64,000 bases of DNA from Macrotis lagotis (Eukaryota; Chordata; Mammalia; Peramelemorphia; Peramelidae): assembly GCF_037893015.1 (NCBI RefSeq), contig NC_133666.1, positions 626,474,310 through 626,538,309 of the forward strand. Direction: 5' to 3'. Below the pieces are notes generated by a model. The model searched no databases. It saw only the letters and a program-made list of their open reading frames with translations, and was not told the DNA's origin. Position 1 is the first letter of the stretch; each line of letters starts with the position of its first letter. Made by a program: the position numbers and the translations under genes. Below are positions 1 to 11,549 of this stretch, one piece after another.

Positions 1-1740
1 CTTGACTTCAGGCCTAGCACTCTTGTACACTGTACCTTCTGTCACCTAACTGCCCCGCAGTTTGAGTACCATCTTCTTAATTCTCCTCAGGATGGAGTAG
101 TGTCTTTCCTTCTGCCAAGTCCTGAAATAAAAAAGTCCAATTTAGGAATAAAGTGTCTTTAACTGAGATAACAGGGTAACAAACCTGTTACTCTAGAGTA
201 GGGATGAGAAAACTTTTTTCTGCCAAGGAATAAAATGTCAAAATTAGTCTGCTGTATTTGGTCAAACATTTAATTAATTTACCCCTAAAAATTTCCTAGA
301 TTTATTGAATTTTTGAATACTGCCTCCAATTGCCTTGGCAGCAATAGATCAAATCATTTCCAGAACCAGATGGTGCCTGCCCCTACCCTAGAGGATGAAC
401 TGGGAGTACAAAGTATGATGGATTTCCCAACCTAGAAACCCAAAAAACTTTAAAAGGAGAGAAGGGGGTAGTAGGAGGTAACAAGACCTGGTTATGAGAT
501 GCCAGCCTCCTGCAATCTGAGCAAGGAAAACCTTTTCACTTCCATTTGAATTGTCCTGGGAAGATTCTGAAGATCATCTGGAGGATAAGGTACTGGCTAC
601 CAAGGTCCTTTCTTAAACTTAACTGCTAAGCATTCAAACTCTACTACAGAACATAACTCTGATAGACTGGACACATTGTTTGAGTGCCAAACATGTTTGC
701 TGAAAAGACTATTTTATTATTTGTGTAAATAGTAAAGCAGTCACTCACATGATAGTCAAAAGAAGTGATACAAGGACTTCAAGGTCTCTAAAGAACTTTG
801 GAATCAATTCCAAAGACACACAGTTGGTAAGTATCAGAGACATGTCCAACCCAGGTCTTTGGAACTCCAACACTCTATCCATTGCTCTGGTTTGCTTTCC
901 TAGGGATAAATGTATTTATGGGTAGGGTCAATGGACATTGTAATTCTGAGCAAAAATGTTTATCTATTATTCTTGGCATTAGAATTGTCAATACTGATGG
1001 AGAAATAAAACAGAAACAAATGATAACTTTCCAGCAAGGTAACTGTGGGCAAGTCCTTTATACTCTCTGAACTTCAGTTTTCTCTTCAGTTGAACAAACA
1101 TATATTAAAAACTCACTTTGTGCCAAGCATGCTAGCTTCTAAGAATACCAAGATGAAAGTCATCCTCTACAAAATAAGCAGCTCAGAATAAATGATCTTC
1201 AAAGTCCATTTATACTCAAAATTCTATACTATTATGAAGGGAAAAGAAGAGACTCAGAGTGTTAAGAAATGCAGGGGTTTCCCTCTCAATCCAGTTCATC
1301 CTATAATGAAATTTGGGTCTAAATTTTAAAATTTATTTAAATTTAATTTAATTTCTAAGGAGAAAGTCAATCTTTCTTGTTGCTAATCCTGTCCTATAGG
1401 ATAGATCCTGATTTGTTCAGACTGTTTGCAATAATTGAATCCAATAACTCCACATATTAAGCATCTCTCCTATATAAAATATTGAGAATACAAAGATGTG
1501 GAGCCATAACTAGGATAGGGTGACTGAGGTTTGGCAGTAAGGTGCTAAAATTTATAGGGTGCAAAATTTAGACATGCTTTCACTTCTCCAGCAGATAGAA
1601 TCATTTGGTCGTATTTAGACAGTAAGGATCAATTTTAAAAAAGTATTATCTGGTTTCACTGAAATAGGAAACTCAGGTGAAGAAAATTCCCTTACCAAGG
1701 CAGATTGATCTTTTTAACTTTGTAACTTGTAACTTGGTAT
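1..1740. other. Unassigned intergenic DNA
   Basis: A/T-rich intergenic sequence with no supported gene. Short frames (for example 882-1070) look like chance. No young SINE is present here. Confidence 0.6.
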
Positions 1741-1754
1741 TGGTCTTAGAGAAT

Positions 1755-1865
1755 TTTCCTGGAACACTAAGATATTAAGAGACTTGCCCAGGGTCACATA
1801 ACAACACTGTGTCAGACACACTCAGTTCTTGGTTTTGATGCCAGCTCTCTAGTCACTAAATCATG
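1755..1865 (-). repeat. MIR-type SINE fragment
   Basis: Antisense MIR core: gacttgcccagggtcacat followed by the decayed tail. Confidence 0.7.
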
Positions 1866-2329
1866 CTTCTTCTCAGCTAGTAACAAGAATGATTAGTTAA
1901 AATATCAAAGTACCAAATGGTGCTGCCCACTCCTACCACCCCATGCTTCAACTGCTCCCCACCCATCCCAGCCCTATTCATTCCCTGTCCTTGGCAAATG
2001 TTTCTCCAGTCTCTGTAATTCAAGGTCTCCTCCCAACATCTCTATCTGGTCCATTTCCCTGCACTTGAATGACCTTAGTTACAGATCATCAAAGATGAAA
2101 AGACAATTTCTGTCCTTGAGGTTTGAGGGGTGGAATGGAACATTTCTTAAAAACTGGTAATGACCTCTTTGCAAACAACTGTCAGACTCTTTCGACATTT
2201 TTATTATATAGTTTTTTGGTTTTGTGATCCTGGAAATTGATTTGTCTCTTAATTGTGTATAGCAAAAATCTTTGGCTGTCCATCATATTATTTCTACTTG
2301 GAGTACATATGACAGTAATAGTCTGTAGG

Positions 2330-3235
2330 CTGGGGCTGCCTGATTTTGCTGGTTGTTATGGAGTTTAGAAAGAAAAGAGACTGGAAAACTAAAAACAGCT
2401 TCAGAGTTGTGTCCTTTCTGTTCTGATGATGGGTAAATTACAATTTGGTATTGGAGCTTATGCCTGAGAGAGGCCTTGAGCTATAGAAATACAGACATGG
2501 GAAAATTCCCCTCTGTCCTTGCATGGTTAAACTAGGCTTGAGAAACTTCCTTCCTATCCATTTGTCCTTTTGATAAGGAAAAGCCTTTTGATGTAGAAAA
2601 GCAACCCTGAGAGAATTTCTCCCATTTGTCCCTACATAGCTGGAGAAATCTTTCTTTATTCAAGTTTCTGAATTATCCTTATTTTCAGATTAGTCCTGTA
2701 AATGTGAATTGTTTCCGCCCTTTTGATCTCACCAATAACTTCTGCCCCCTTAGCTCACTCCCCAAACCTTTTCTCTGGGAAATTAGCTGATCAAAAGACT
2801 CCACACCTAGCCATCTGGCAATAATGGGGGTCAGAGTCTCCTATTTAAGCTCACCCTAATCTCCCTAATTTCAGTCTTAGCCATACTGGCCATCTCTCTT
2901 GATCTATTAGCAAATAATTAAACTTGACTTAAAGTAGATCCTTTGTTCCTGTGCATCTTCTCTCACTGAACCAGGGTACCAGAAGTCCTTGGGAAAGGGG
3001 CTTTAGTACCCCCTTGCCCAAGTTGACCCTGCTATACTGAGACTCCTTGGTCACAAAGGTGGGGCTGTCTGATATAAAAAAGGTTTCTTCATCTATCCAA
3101 GGTGTACAAACACTGGTGGGTTCTGGGTTCTTGATCATATATGTGCCTGGTTCCTGTTGGATTGGGTTGTTGGTAGAGGTTTGACCTAGAGCTCTATGGC
3201 AAGGGAAGGTAACAGAAGGCACATCTGGGGATCAA
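2330..3235 (+). mobile_element. LTR-like fossil (family uncertain)
   Basis: A stretch with a TATA-like tatttaagc at about 2852, an ATTAAA-type signal near 2918 and C/T-rich blocks around them resembles a retroviral solo LTR with some adjoining leader. Ends and family are uncertain. It is degraded and old; no intact gene is present. Confidence 0.35.
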
Positions 3236-3493
3236 GAAATCATTCTAGAAAAAGACATGTCTTCTCTGAAGTCATTTTTGCCATCCCAGGACAGACCCTG
3301 AAGGAACATATTCTGTAGCTTCTTGCTGCTGGATCCTGCTTAGGGTGAACAGACTTAGGCAAAATGGAATATCAATGAACTGTGGAGGACAGTTGTCTGG
3401 AGGACTTGATCCTACCACTTGGAAAAAAGAACCCTGAATTCTGGATACTTTACACTTCCTTAAGAAAATAACATCCATTAAGAAAATAGGATG

Positions 3494-3651
3494 GGGGAGT
3501 GGCTAGGTGACTCTGGATAGAACACTGGCCCTGGAGTCAGGAGGACCTGAGTTCAAATCCAGCCTCACACACTTATAATTACCTAGCTGTGTGGCCTTAG
3601 GCAAGCCACTTAACCCCATTGCCTTGCAAAAACTAAAAAAAAAAAAAAAAA
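3494..3651 (+). repeat. WSINE1-like tRNA-derived SINE
   Basis: Starts gtggctaggtg, with an A-box-like head, the B-box-like gagttcaaatcc, ggccttaggcaagccactt and an A-rich tail (ttgcaaaaactaaaa). Confidence 0.9.
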
Positions 3652-5032
3652 TAGAAGAGGATAACTTTGGGTTCCTAAGAGCCAAGTCCCAGGATATAGA
3701 GAGATAATAGACTGGGTATAAGCAGGCTGCTGTAGAGAATCAATGAAATACTTTGGGGAACTGGAATAAAATATGTCATAGGGAATTGTATGCTACTGTA
3801 AGGTATATGTGTTCCCCATAAAAGATATATGTCACCATGGATGGTCATGAGGAGCCATGAAGATTTCTCTGCTTATCCCTCTTCAATGAAGTCTATTTTT
3901 CCTGCCACTAAGGAAGCCAGAGAAAAAAACTATAAAGCCAATTGCTTTGCTCTCCTTAGACAATCTTGGACTAGAATTTAATCTATATGCTCACCAAATA
4001 TTATTAATTTAGGTCAAATGATTATTAAATTAAACTGCTTTCCTGGCATCTATCTCTTAAAAGAGAAATGCAGCTTATATACAAAGACTAGGTTCTGCCC
4101 TACCAAATGCTAGTTACACAAAAGACTATAATAAATAGTGACTCATGAGTTGACATTTATCCAAGTAGAGAAGAAACAGCATTCAGAAATGTTTTACAGA
4201 TCAAAACATATTAGACAACCCACAGAATGACTGGGTTCTCCCATTGGGAGTGAGCTATCTCAGTTCAACTGAAAGAAATAGTCCCCAATCTCACCCAAAG
4301 GAAATTTCCCAAAGTCTCTGGGGAGGCAAGCTATAAAGCAGACATTCTGGAGGGAGTTGGCTTTTCCCTACATGCCTATCTTTCATACTCTGTTCTCTTT
4401 CCCTCCAACTTTCTCCCTGAAGGTTAGGAACCATGCATGTCCTATCTTGAAGTAAGCAGGAAGGAAGAAAAAGGCCTCCTCCCAAGCTTTGGTGACAACT
4501 CCACCCCTCATTGCAGTGTCCAGTAATCATTGTCTCCACCAAAGAAGACTAACAGTCATGCAAGTATGCACCAGGTTTGAACCCTGGGTTTCCCTCAGAA
4601 GATAAGACAGGCTTGTCAATTGTCAAAGCTCTTTGGGTGGACCCTCTAGAGTCAACCTGGGAAGGACCAGACAAGAATTGTACAGTAACCTGGATGGGAG
4701 GTGGAAGGGGTGTTGCAATCTACATTGTGGGAGGACACTCACAAAAAGGAGATTATAGTTCCATTTAAGTAATTTAATATTTAATATATATTTGACAGCA
4801 GAATTCTTGGGATCCTGTATGACCAGTTTTATGATTTGCTGTAACTTTCCAGGCTGCTCTCTGAAAAGCTTTCAGTAATGTATAGTTCTGTGAAAGGTGT
4901 AAAATAATAAGGAAAATAACATAAAATAGAGTGCTTGTTTTCCTGGAGCCTGATCAACATCAGATTTCCTCATTTTTAGTTTTTTCCCTCAAAGTATCAG
5001 GTAGTCTCTTTTTTTTTAAATTAATTTTTATT
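3652..5032. other. Unassigned intergenic DNA
   Basis: About 1.4 kb in which I recognise no gene or repeat. The 4291-4768 part is less A/T-rich and could be an old retroelement fragment, but nothing diagnostic is visible. Confidence 0.5.
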
Positions 5033-5045
5033 AAAGATATTATTT

Positions 5046-5174
5046 AACACCGGCCTTGGAGTCAGGAGTACCTGGGTTCAAATCCGGTCTCAGACACTTA
5101 ATAATTACCTAGCTGTGTGGCCTTGGGCAAGCCACTTAACCCCATTTGCCTTGCAAAAAAAAAAACCCTAAAAA
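5046..5174 (+). repeat. WSINE1-like SINE, 5' truncated
   Basis: Starts inside the SINE at caccggccttgg and ends in A-rich tail. It is flanked by a 13-bp target duplication aaagatattattt at 5033-5045 and 5175-5187. Confidence 0.92.
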
Positions 5175-5329
5175 AAAGATATTATTTGAGTTTTACAATT
5201 TTCCCCCTGATCTTACTAAATAGTCTCTTAAAGTTGTTTTGATTTCCATTTTTTGAGTGATAGAGAATGTGTACAGCTTTTCAAGGGATAGTTAGTATGC
5301 TGTATTTAGGATCAAGAGAATTATGCCAA

Positions 5330-5475
5330 GGATAGACCACAGAGGCCATTTAATCCACCCTCTTCATTGTACAAATGAGGAAACTGAGGCATAGAAAAAA
5401 ATTGTTCAGCTTAATTGACTTCTTTTAGGTAACAAATTCACTCCACAGTACATCCAAACCCAGGTTTACCAGTAA
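5330..5475 (-). repeat. MIR-type SINE fragment
   Basis: Antisense MIR: acaaatgaggaaactgaggc core with a decayed flank. Confidence 0.7.
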
Positions 5476-5704
5476 CAAACCTTGTACTTCTCTCACTCCA
5501 TGCTGCCTCTTTTCTCCTTCAGAAATTATTTATTTGTGGAACTGGACCATATTCCTCATGTAGGATGCTTTAGTTCCTTATTGACTCTGAACTGCAGGGG
5601 CTTTTGTTTTTGTTTTTGTTTTTTTTGTCAGATATATTTACAGAAAATATTTCTTCTAATCTGTGCCTTTTCTTTACTTAAAGATGCTGCTTTGTTTTTG
5701 TCTT

Positions 5705-5798
5705 GCAAAGTTTCTCTCTATCTTTTCCTCCCTCTCTCTCTCCTTCTCTCCTCTCTCTCTCCTTCCCTTCTCTCTCTCTCTCTCTCTCTCCCTCCCCC
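5705..5798. repeat. Imperfect (CT)n low-complexity tract
   Basis: Pyrimidine-rich run of ctctct with interruptions. Confidence 0.85.
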
Positions 5799-5914
5799 CA
5801 GAATCAAATGTATTCATTTCTTCTCCATTAACTTCTTCCATTTAGTAAACAAATAAACAACAATCACCCCCATGTTTCACCCCACACAGTTAAAATAAAT
5901 ATGCTCTTTCTTTT

Positions 5915-6090
5915 TTTTCAGTCAGTCAATAAAGTCAGTAAGCATGTATCGAGTCCCTCCTATGTACCACTCACTGCGATAGGTAACTACTGGGTACATA
6001 AAAAAAGGAAAAGACATTGCCTGCCCTTCAGGAACTCATAACCTAAAGGGGAAACAAAATGCAAACAACAAAGACATAGACATGATAGAC
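5915..6090 (-). mobile_element. L2 LINE 3' end fragment
   Basis: The antisense L2 terminus is recognisable (cagtaagcatgtatcgagt... ctatgtacc... cttcaggaactcataac). Confidence 0.65.
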
Positions 6091-6159
6091 TGCCTGTAGT
6101 CTCAGAGGGAAGACCCTAGGATTAAAGAAGACTCCATTCTTTTGATATTTGATAAGCTC

Positions 6160-6325
6160 AGATGCTTGCTAGCTGTGTAAGTCACTTAACTCTGCTTGCT
6201 CAGTTTCTTCACCTGTAAAATGAGCTGGAGAAGGAAATGGCAAACCACTCCAGTCTCTCTGAAAACCAATTCAACGGAGGCTCGAAGCTTAAGAAATGAC
6301 TGAAAAATGACTGAACAACAAAAGA
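6160..6325 (+). repeat. MAR1-like SINE, 3' part
   Basis: Contains gtaaaatgagctggagaagg, aaatggcaaaccactcc and the terminal tgactgaacaacaaaa typical of the longer marsupial SINE. Confidence 0.85.
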
Positions 6326-6761
6326 GTAGTTTATTGTAACATTTTGTGAAAGGTATGAATCTAAACCATTCGAATGGTGATTTATCTCCTAAAGACTCTG
6401 AGCCTAGAAGTATATCAATCAAAATAGATTTCACTGGCTGAGTTTTCTTTTTGTCTGAGGTCAAAGCTTTGTAAAGATCACGACTTTGTAATGAATCGAC
6501 ATCTGGTTGGGTGAATCTATCTTCACCGATTCTGTTCATGCCTTTTCTCTCTTCTGTTACTTTTCTGGTTTTTCACATGCATTTGTTGGAGATTTGTATA
6601 ATTCTAAGAAATAATCCATCACTACTTGATTAGTTCTGTGTTGTAGCTATAAATTGATTTAGAAAAAAAAATCCTGAAGTGCTCCCAGTTCCTTACCTGT
6701 CTAAATATATCCTCTGTCAAAAAAGATACAAAGTACTTTTTTAGATAAATCCTATTCACCA

Positions 6762-6930
6762 GTTTTTATTTTTTATTTATTTTTTGATGTTTTGCAAGGC
6801 AATAGGGTTAAGTGACTTGCCCAAGGTCACACAGTTAGATAATTATTAAGTGTCTGAGGACAGATTTGAACTCAGGTCCTCCTGACTCCAGAGGTGGTGC
6901 TCTATCCACTGTGCCATCTAGCCACCCCCC
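6762..6930 (-). repeat. WSINE1-like SINE
   Basis: Antisense copy: T-rich tail, ttgcaaggcaatagggttaag... to gccatctagccacc. It abuts the end of the antisense L1 piece. Confidence 0.9.
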
Positions 6931-8000
6931 TCAATAACTTTTTGAATTGTTTTATCCATTTGACCTATGCTGGTTTTTTAACATGTTATTTTCTTCAGCA
7001 TTTTGTTGGATCTCCTTGACTAAGCTGCTGACTTCTTCTTCATGTTTTTCCTGCATCTCTCTCATTTCTTTTCCCAATTTTTCTTCTATCTCCCTCACTT
7101 GATTTTCAAAATCTTTTTTGAGTTCTGTCATAGCCTGAACCCAATTTCCATTTTTCTTGGAGTCTTTAGATGAGCTTGGACTTCCTCATCTTCAGATTGA
7201 GCATTTCGATCCTTCTTGGGATCATAGACAATGTATTTCTCAATGGTGCTCCTCTTTTTTCTCTGTTTACTCATTTCCCCAGCCTGTGCCTGATCTTGAG
7301 GCGCTTCCTGAGCTTTTGAGTATCCAACAAGGATCTCAGTGTATGAAGTTCTGTCTTCCTTCCTGGTCTGTGAATGACCACAAGTGCACCCCTGTGCCAT
7401 GGGGCTGAGGTGGGGAGGGTCTGCTGTTCTATGGGGGGCGTAGACTGTGATCAGCATCTGAATGTGGTCAGAGCCCCAGAGTCCTGTTCCAGGGACAGAG
7501 GACAGACCTTGGAAGTCTCTCTCTCCACTCCCCTACCTAGGCTGAGCACTGAAGGCTCAGTTGCCTGGGGGCTCCTGCTTGAGTTTCCTGGATCTGGGCT
7601 GCCACAACCTCGCTGCTCCCTGAGTTCCCTGAGGGCTGGGCTTCATGAGCTCGTTCTGACTGAGGCCCCCCACCCACCCACCCACTGATCTTCCAAATTG
7701 TGCCTGGTGCTCCCCGGGGTATAGGTCAGGAAACTGCCCCCGCTGCCAGATCTCCCAGGCACCCTGGGGCTGCCTCCGGGAGGCTGAAGTTCCTTCACTC
7801 TGGCAGACTGCCCCTCTAACCCTGTGGAATGGAGCCTTTCCACTATTTTCCAGGTTACCTTGGGCTGGAGAATAGCCTCACTGGATCCTTCTGTGGGTTC
7901 TCTGTCTCTCAAAAATTTAGTTAGAGTCCTTATTTTATAAGTTTTGAGAGAGAGCACCTAAGAGAGGATCTTCTCCTGTTGCCATCTTGGCTCCGCCCAG
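6931..8000 (-). mobile_element. L1 LINE 5' region with ORF1 start
   Basis: On the minus strand the piece starts near gccaagatggcaacagg, the usual 5' end of marsupial L1, then a GC-rich 5' UTR. An ORF1-like start follows at about 7275 (MSKQRKKRSTIEKYIVYDPK), with Glu/Lys-rich coiled-coil sequence continuing in broken frames to about 6935. It keeps the 5' end and lacks the rest, the reverse of usual 5' truncation. It could be an ORF1-only (HAL1-type) relative or a rearranged copy. Confidence 0.7.
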
Positions 8001-8345
8001 GAGCTTACATTCTAATGAGAAGAACAAGGAGTAAATATATAATTATATACAGGACCAGTATAAAGAGAATAAATGCAAATATCAACAAAGTATTTTAATG
8101 CAAGATAGTCTAGGTTGGGAAGGTTAGAAATGGGGGAAATCAGGAAATGGTCCATGTAGATTTGTTTCCCCTTAAAGGAAGATAGGGGATCTAGGAAGTA
8201 GCAATGAGGAGATAGTACATTCCAACCATAGGAGTTTATGAGAAGAGGGAGAAGACCAGTTAGTTGGATTATAAAATGCAGAGTGTTAAAGTGGGGTAAC
8301 TCAACATTTCTTGGAACATATTTGCAGAAATAGGCAGTTAGCATT
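8001..8345 (-). mobile_element. L2 LINE fragment
   Basis: Antisense L2 3' region (aggagcttacattctaatg followed by atatacaggaccagtataaag). It adjoins the L1 5' end. Confidence 0.6.
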
Positions 8346-8414
8346 CAGGCATTTCTGATGACTTGATTCTGCTTCCCTTTATGATTATGATCACCACACA
8401 CACAAAATTTTGAA

Positions 8415-8560
8415 TTTAGAATTAAAGATTCTGAACTCAAATTCTTATATACATTACCTGGGTGACCTTGGGCAAGTCATTTAGTTTTGTTGGGCCTCAG
8501 TTTCTCCATTTGTAAAATATCTCTAAGATTTCTTCTGGCTCCAAATCTGTTATTCTGTGA
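8415..8560 (+). repeat. MIR SINE
   Basis: Sense MIR core: gtgaccttgggcaagtcat... cctcagtttctccatttgtaaaat. Confidence 0.85.
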
Positions 8561-8574
8561 CTGTATATGAATTC

Positions 8575-9250
8575 CTCCCAGTGCCCACTCTCAACTTCTC
8601 AAATCCTTTCTCTCTAGCAGCTCCTTGGAAAGCTCAAAGTCTTGGATTCATCCCACCTTAGTTGGATGACAGATTCCAGATTCCATCTGTCATAAGCTGT
8701 TTCCTTGACATCCCTCACTGGAGTAGGAAGCTCTGAACCTTCTTGAATTCGCCTGCAGAATCCCTTTCTACACATCTCCGTTCAGGACAGGCAGTTCCCA
8801 CCTTCTTCCTCTCTGCTGCCAGACTCTTTTCCTTCCCATTCTCAGAGTTTCTTGTAGCAATCTCCACTCCTTACTACTCCCACTCATTCCCTTCTTTTCT
8901 TAGAATTCTGAGAGCTAGGAGGAAACATAGAGGTCATGGATCCCTCCCTCAACACTTATTATTCAGACCCATCGTCTTGCCAGGGAGATCTTCAAAATTC
9001 TCCTTACATTGCTCTAACTTCCCTCTTCATCTTAGTCCTGTTGTGGTCCCACGTTGTTTTCATTTCCTACTCCCACCACAATCCTTGTCCTTTTTTCTGC
9101 ATTCTTTCTGATGTTCTCTGGAACAACCTCCCACTCCCATCTGCAAAGCCATCTTCTGATCTTCAAGGCATAGTCAATTCTGAATGCCCTCCTCCTCCTC
9201 CTCTCATCCTCCTTGAGGAAGGGAATGACTGGGTAGTCCATCCTTGAGTG
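8575..9250 (+). mobile_element. Possible L2-related pyrimidine-rich fragment
   Basis: C/T-rich stretch of short decayed phrases resembling an L2 3' region (gaacaacctcccactcc... catcttctgatcttcaaggc). Not certain. Confidence 0.35.
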
Positions 9251-9730
9251 TGTGGTTATAGGGATTCAATGGAGCAAAAGCCAAGTCATCAAAAAGGAAT
9301 GATTTTTCTCAACAATCCAATGATGCAAGATGATTCCAAACTCATGATGAAAATTGCTATCCACCTCCAGAGAAAGAATGATAGAGACTGAATGCCGATC
9401 GAAGCATGCTATTTTTACTTTTTTGTGTTTTTTTTATTCTGGTCTATGTTTTCTTTCACAACACAACTAATATGGAAATATGTTTTCCATGATTGCACGT
9501 GTATAATCTATATCAATTTGCTTACTGTCTCAAGGAGAGCAGAGAGGAAGGAGGGAAAAAATTTGGAACTCAAAATTTTAAAAAATGAATATTAATGATT
9601 ATTAATTATATACATGTATAGCCTATATCAGATAGCTTACTGTCTCAGGAAGAGGGAAAGGAGGGAGATAGAATTTGAAAATCAAACTTTTAAAAACATG
9701 TTAAAAATTGTTTCAGCACATAATTGGGGA

Positions 9731-9732
<2 letters not shown>

Positions 9733-9783
<51 letters not shown>
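9733..9783. repeat. (AT)n microsatellite
   Basis: About 25 AT units directly at the tail of the adjoining antisense SINE. Confidence 0.95.
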
Positions 9784-9785
<2 letters not shown>

Positions 9786-9929
9786 GTTTTTTTGCAAGGC
9801 AAATAGTGTTAAGTGGCTTGCCCAAGGCCATACAGTTAGGTAATTATCAAGTGTCTGAGGCCAGATTTGAACCCAAGTACTCCTGACTCCAGGGCCAGTG
9901 CTCTATCCACTGCATCACCTAGCCACCCC
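9784..9929 (-). repeat. WSINE1-like SINE
   Basis: Antisense copy from tttgcaaggcaaatagtg to cacctagccacccc, inserted in the LINE tail. Confidence 0.9.
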
Positions 9930-10014
9930 TGAAATAAAATATTTTTTAAAAAAGAATGTTAAAAATTGTCTTTGCATGTAATTGTGAAGAATGTAATGTT
10001 TTTTTAAAAAAAGG

Positions 10015-10165
10015 AATGGACACATTCAACTGAGATCAATGTATAACATGGAACCAATGTAAACACTAACAGAATGCCTTCTGTGGGGGGCAGGGGGAGG
10101 AAAGCAAGAATGGGAAAATTGTAAAACTCAAAATAAACTCTTTCTTTAAAAAAAAGGAATGGAAA
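10015..10165 (+). mobile_element. Second non-LTR 3' tail
   Basis: Ends ccttctgtggggggcaggg... aactcaaaataaactctttctttaaaaaaaa, a common marsupial non-LTR tail form; the family is uncertain. Confidence 0.5.
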
Positions 10166-10292
10166 ACTATCTCTTTCCTCTGACACCTTTCAAATGGAAA
10201 CACCTTTAGAATTTTTTTAATGGCTATCTTTTTCATTTCTAAATGTGTCCCTCTCCTCTCTCCTCCCCAAGAGTCATTCCTTGCTCTAAACA

Positions 10293-10293
10293 A

Positions 10294-10365
<72 letters not shown>

Positions 10366-10441
10366 GAAGGAAGGAAGGAAGGAAGGAAGGAAGGAAGGAA
10401 GGAAGGAAGGAAGGAAGGAAGGAAGGAAGGAAGAGAGAGAG

Positions 10442-10487
<46 letters not shown>

Positions 10488-10549
10488 GAAGGAGAGAGGG
10501 GAAGAAAAGAAAGAAAGGAAGGAAGGAAGGAAGGAAGGAAGAGAGAGAG

Positions 10550-10608
<59 letters not shown>

Positions 10609-10656
10609 GGAAAAGGAAGGAAGGAAAGAAGGAAGGAAGAAAAAGGAAGAAAAAAG
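10293..10656. repeat. Long GAAA/GGAA polypurine microsatellite
   Basis: About 360 bp of pure purine on the plus strand, alternating blocks of GAAA, GGAA and short GAGA in an A-B-A-B-A-like order. All-purine sequence keeps several frames open, which explains the long Lys/Glu/Arg and Ser/Phe/Leu frames on both strands; these are not genes. Confidence 0.97.
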
Positions 10657-10883
10657 AACAAAATGGTTTTGCTAAAGATCAACATGCAGTATTTCACACC
10701 CATAGCCCTGCAAAGAAGATATATACTTTTTCTTTTCTCTTCTTTGGTATCAGACTTGGTCATTATCATGATACAGCATCAAACAGAAACCTCTACATGT
10801 CAGGGAATCATATCTGATTGGTGTAGGAACCTAACTCTCAGTAACTGAGTAATCACTCACTGTTGTCCTTGGAGTTTGATGGT

Positions 10884-11003
10884 ATGGCAGTGAGTCTGGC
10901 CGTCTGCCTTTCTATTTTGTGGGGCTTCCTTTTAGCTCTAATCATCTTCATCATGGCTTGCCTTGCTTTGATAATCCTGCCTATTGTATGTACACACTCT
11001 TGA
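10884..11003 (+). CDS. Possible hydrophobic microprotein ORF (39 aa)
   Basis: An ATG-to-TGA frame of 39 codons encodes an almost entirely hydrophobic peptide beginning MAVSLAVCLSILWGF, with one long membrane-spanning stretch, no charged residue inside it and a polar C-terminus (CTHS). It lies in DNA where I see no repeat, between the GAAA microsatellite and an MIR. An acceptor-like site (ctttggtatcag, ending at about 10754) lies upstream, and a donor-like ATT|gtatgt lies inside near its end. I recognise no family. It may be a chance frame; A/T-rich DNA with many T in the second codon position easily gives hydrophobic peptides. Confidence 0.2.
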   Translation: MAVSLAVCLSILWGFLLALIIFIMACLALIILPIVCTHS

Positions 11004-11129
11004 AATGTTTCCCAGAGGTTCGCTAAGCCAATGTAAATATGGACAGAATCTGTGATTTCGAGAGCTGGAGAAAAGCTACCATATGGAAACCTTCCCCCAT
11101 CAAGAGAAATAATACTCCTGTCAAAATCT

Positions 11130-11212
11130 AAGTCATTTCCTGAAGCACAGAATGGATAAGGGACTTACCCAGCCTTGAATCGGAAATAGGATTTGAATTC
11201 TGGTAGTCCTAA

Positions 11213-11243
<31 letters not shown>

Positions 11244-11480
11244 GTTGATGTTCAATCTCACTTGACTCTTTGTGATCTCATTTGGGATTTCCTTGGCAAA
11301 GAGTGTTTTGCCATTTCCTTCTCCAGCTCATTTTACAGATGAGGAAACTGAGGCAAACAAAGTTAAGTGACTAACTCGGGTTCTCATAGCTAGTAGTGTC
11401 TGAGGCAGGATTTGAACTCAAATAGATAAGTTTTTCTGACTCCAAGTCTAGTGTTCTATCCACTGAACCACTTAGTTGCC
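11130..11480 (-). repeat. MAR1-like SINE (11243-11481) with decayed MIR before it and (AAT)n between
   Basis: Antisense SINE with gatgttcaatctcacttgac, ttgccatttccttctccagc, ttttacagatgaggaaactg and a head ending at ccacttagttgcc. (AAT)n at 11213-11243 marks the tail. Confidence 0.85.
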
Positions 11481-11549
11481 TAATGATAATAATATTAATT
11501 ATTATTATTATAATTATAATAATTATAAGTACAATAACAATAACATTTA

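Larger units (their letters stand above)
9255..10010 (+). mobile_element. LINE 3' tail with repeated tail units
   Basis: Recognisable marsupial non-LTR 3' end (gattccaaactcatgatg... gctatccacctccagag... ttctttcacaacac). The tail phrase starting acgtgtataatctatatca at 9496 recurs at about 9611 (acatgtatagcctatatca), and a third partial tail follows the SINE at about 9953. A WSINE1-like SINE and an AT repeat lie inside. Confidence 0.6.

Noticed and set aside
7128-7957. Several frames of 80-110 codons
   Set aside because: They belong to an antisense L1 5' UTR/ORF1 region, apart from the short genuine ORF1 start.
10220-10848. Long open frames of 151-201 codons on both strands
   Set aside because: They are produced by the GAAA/GGAA microsatellite, which lacks stops in several frames.
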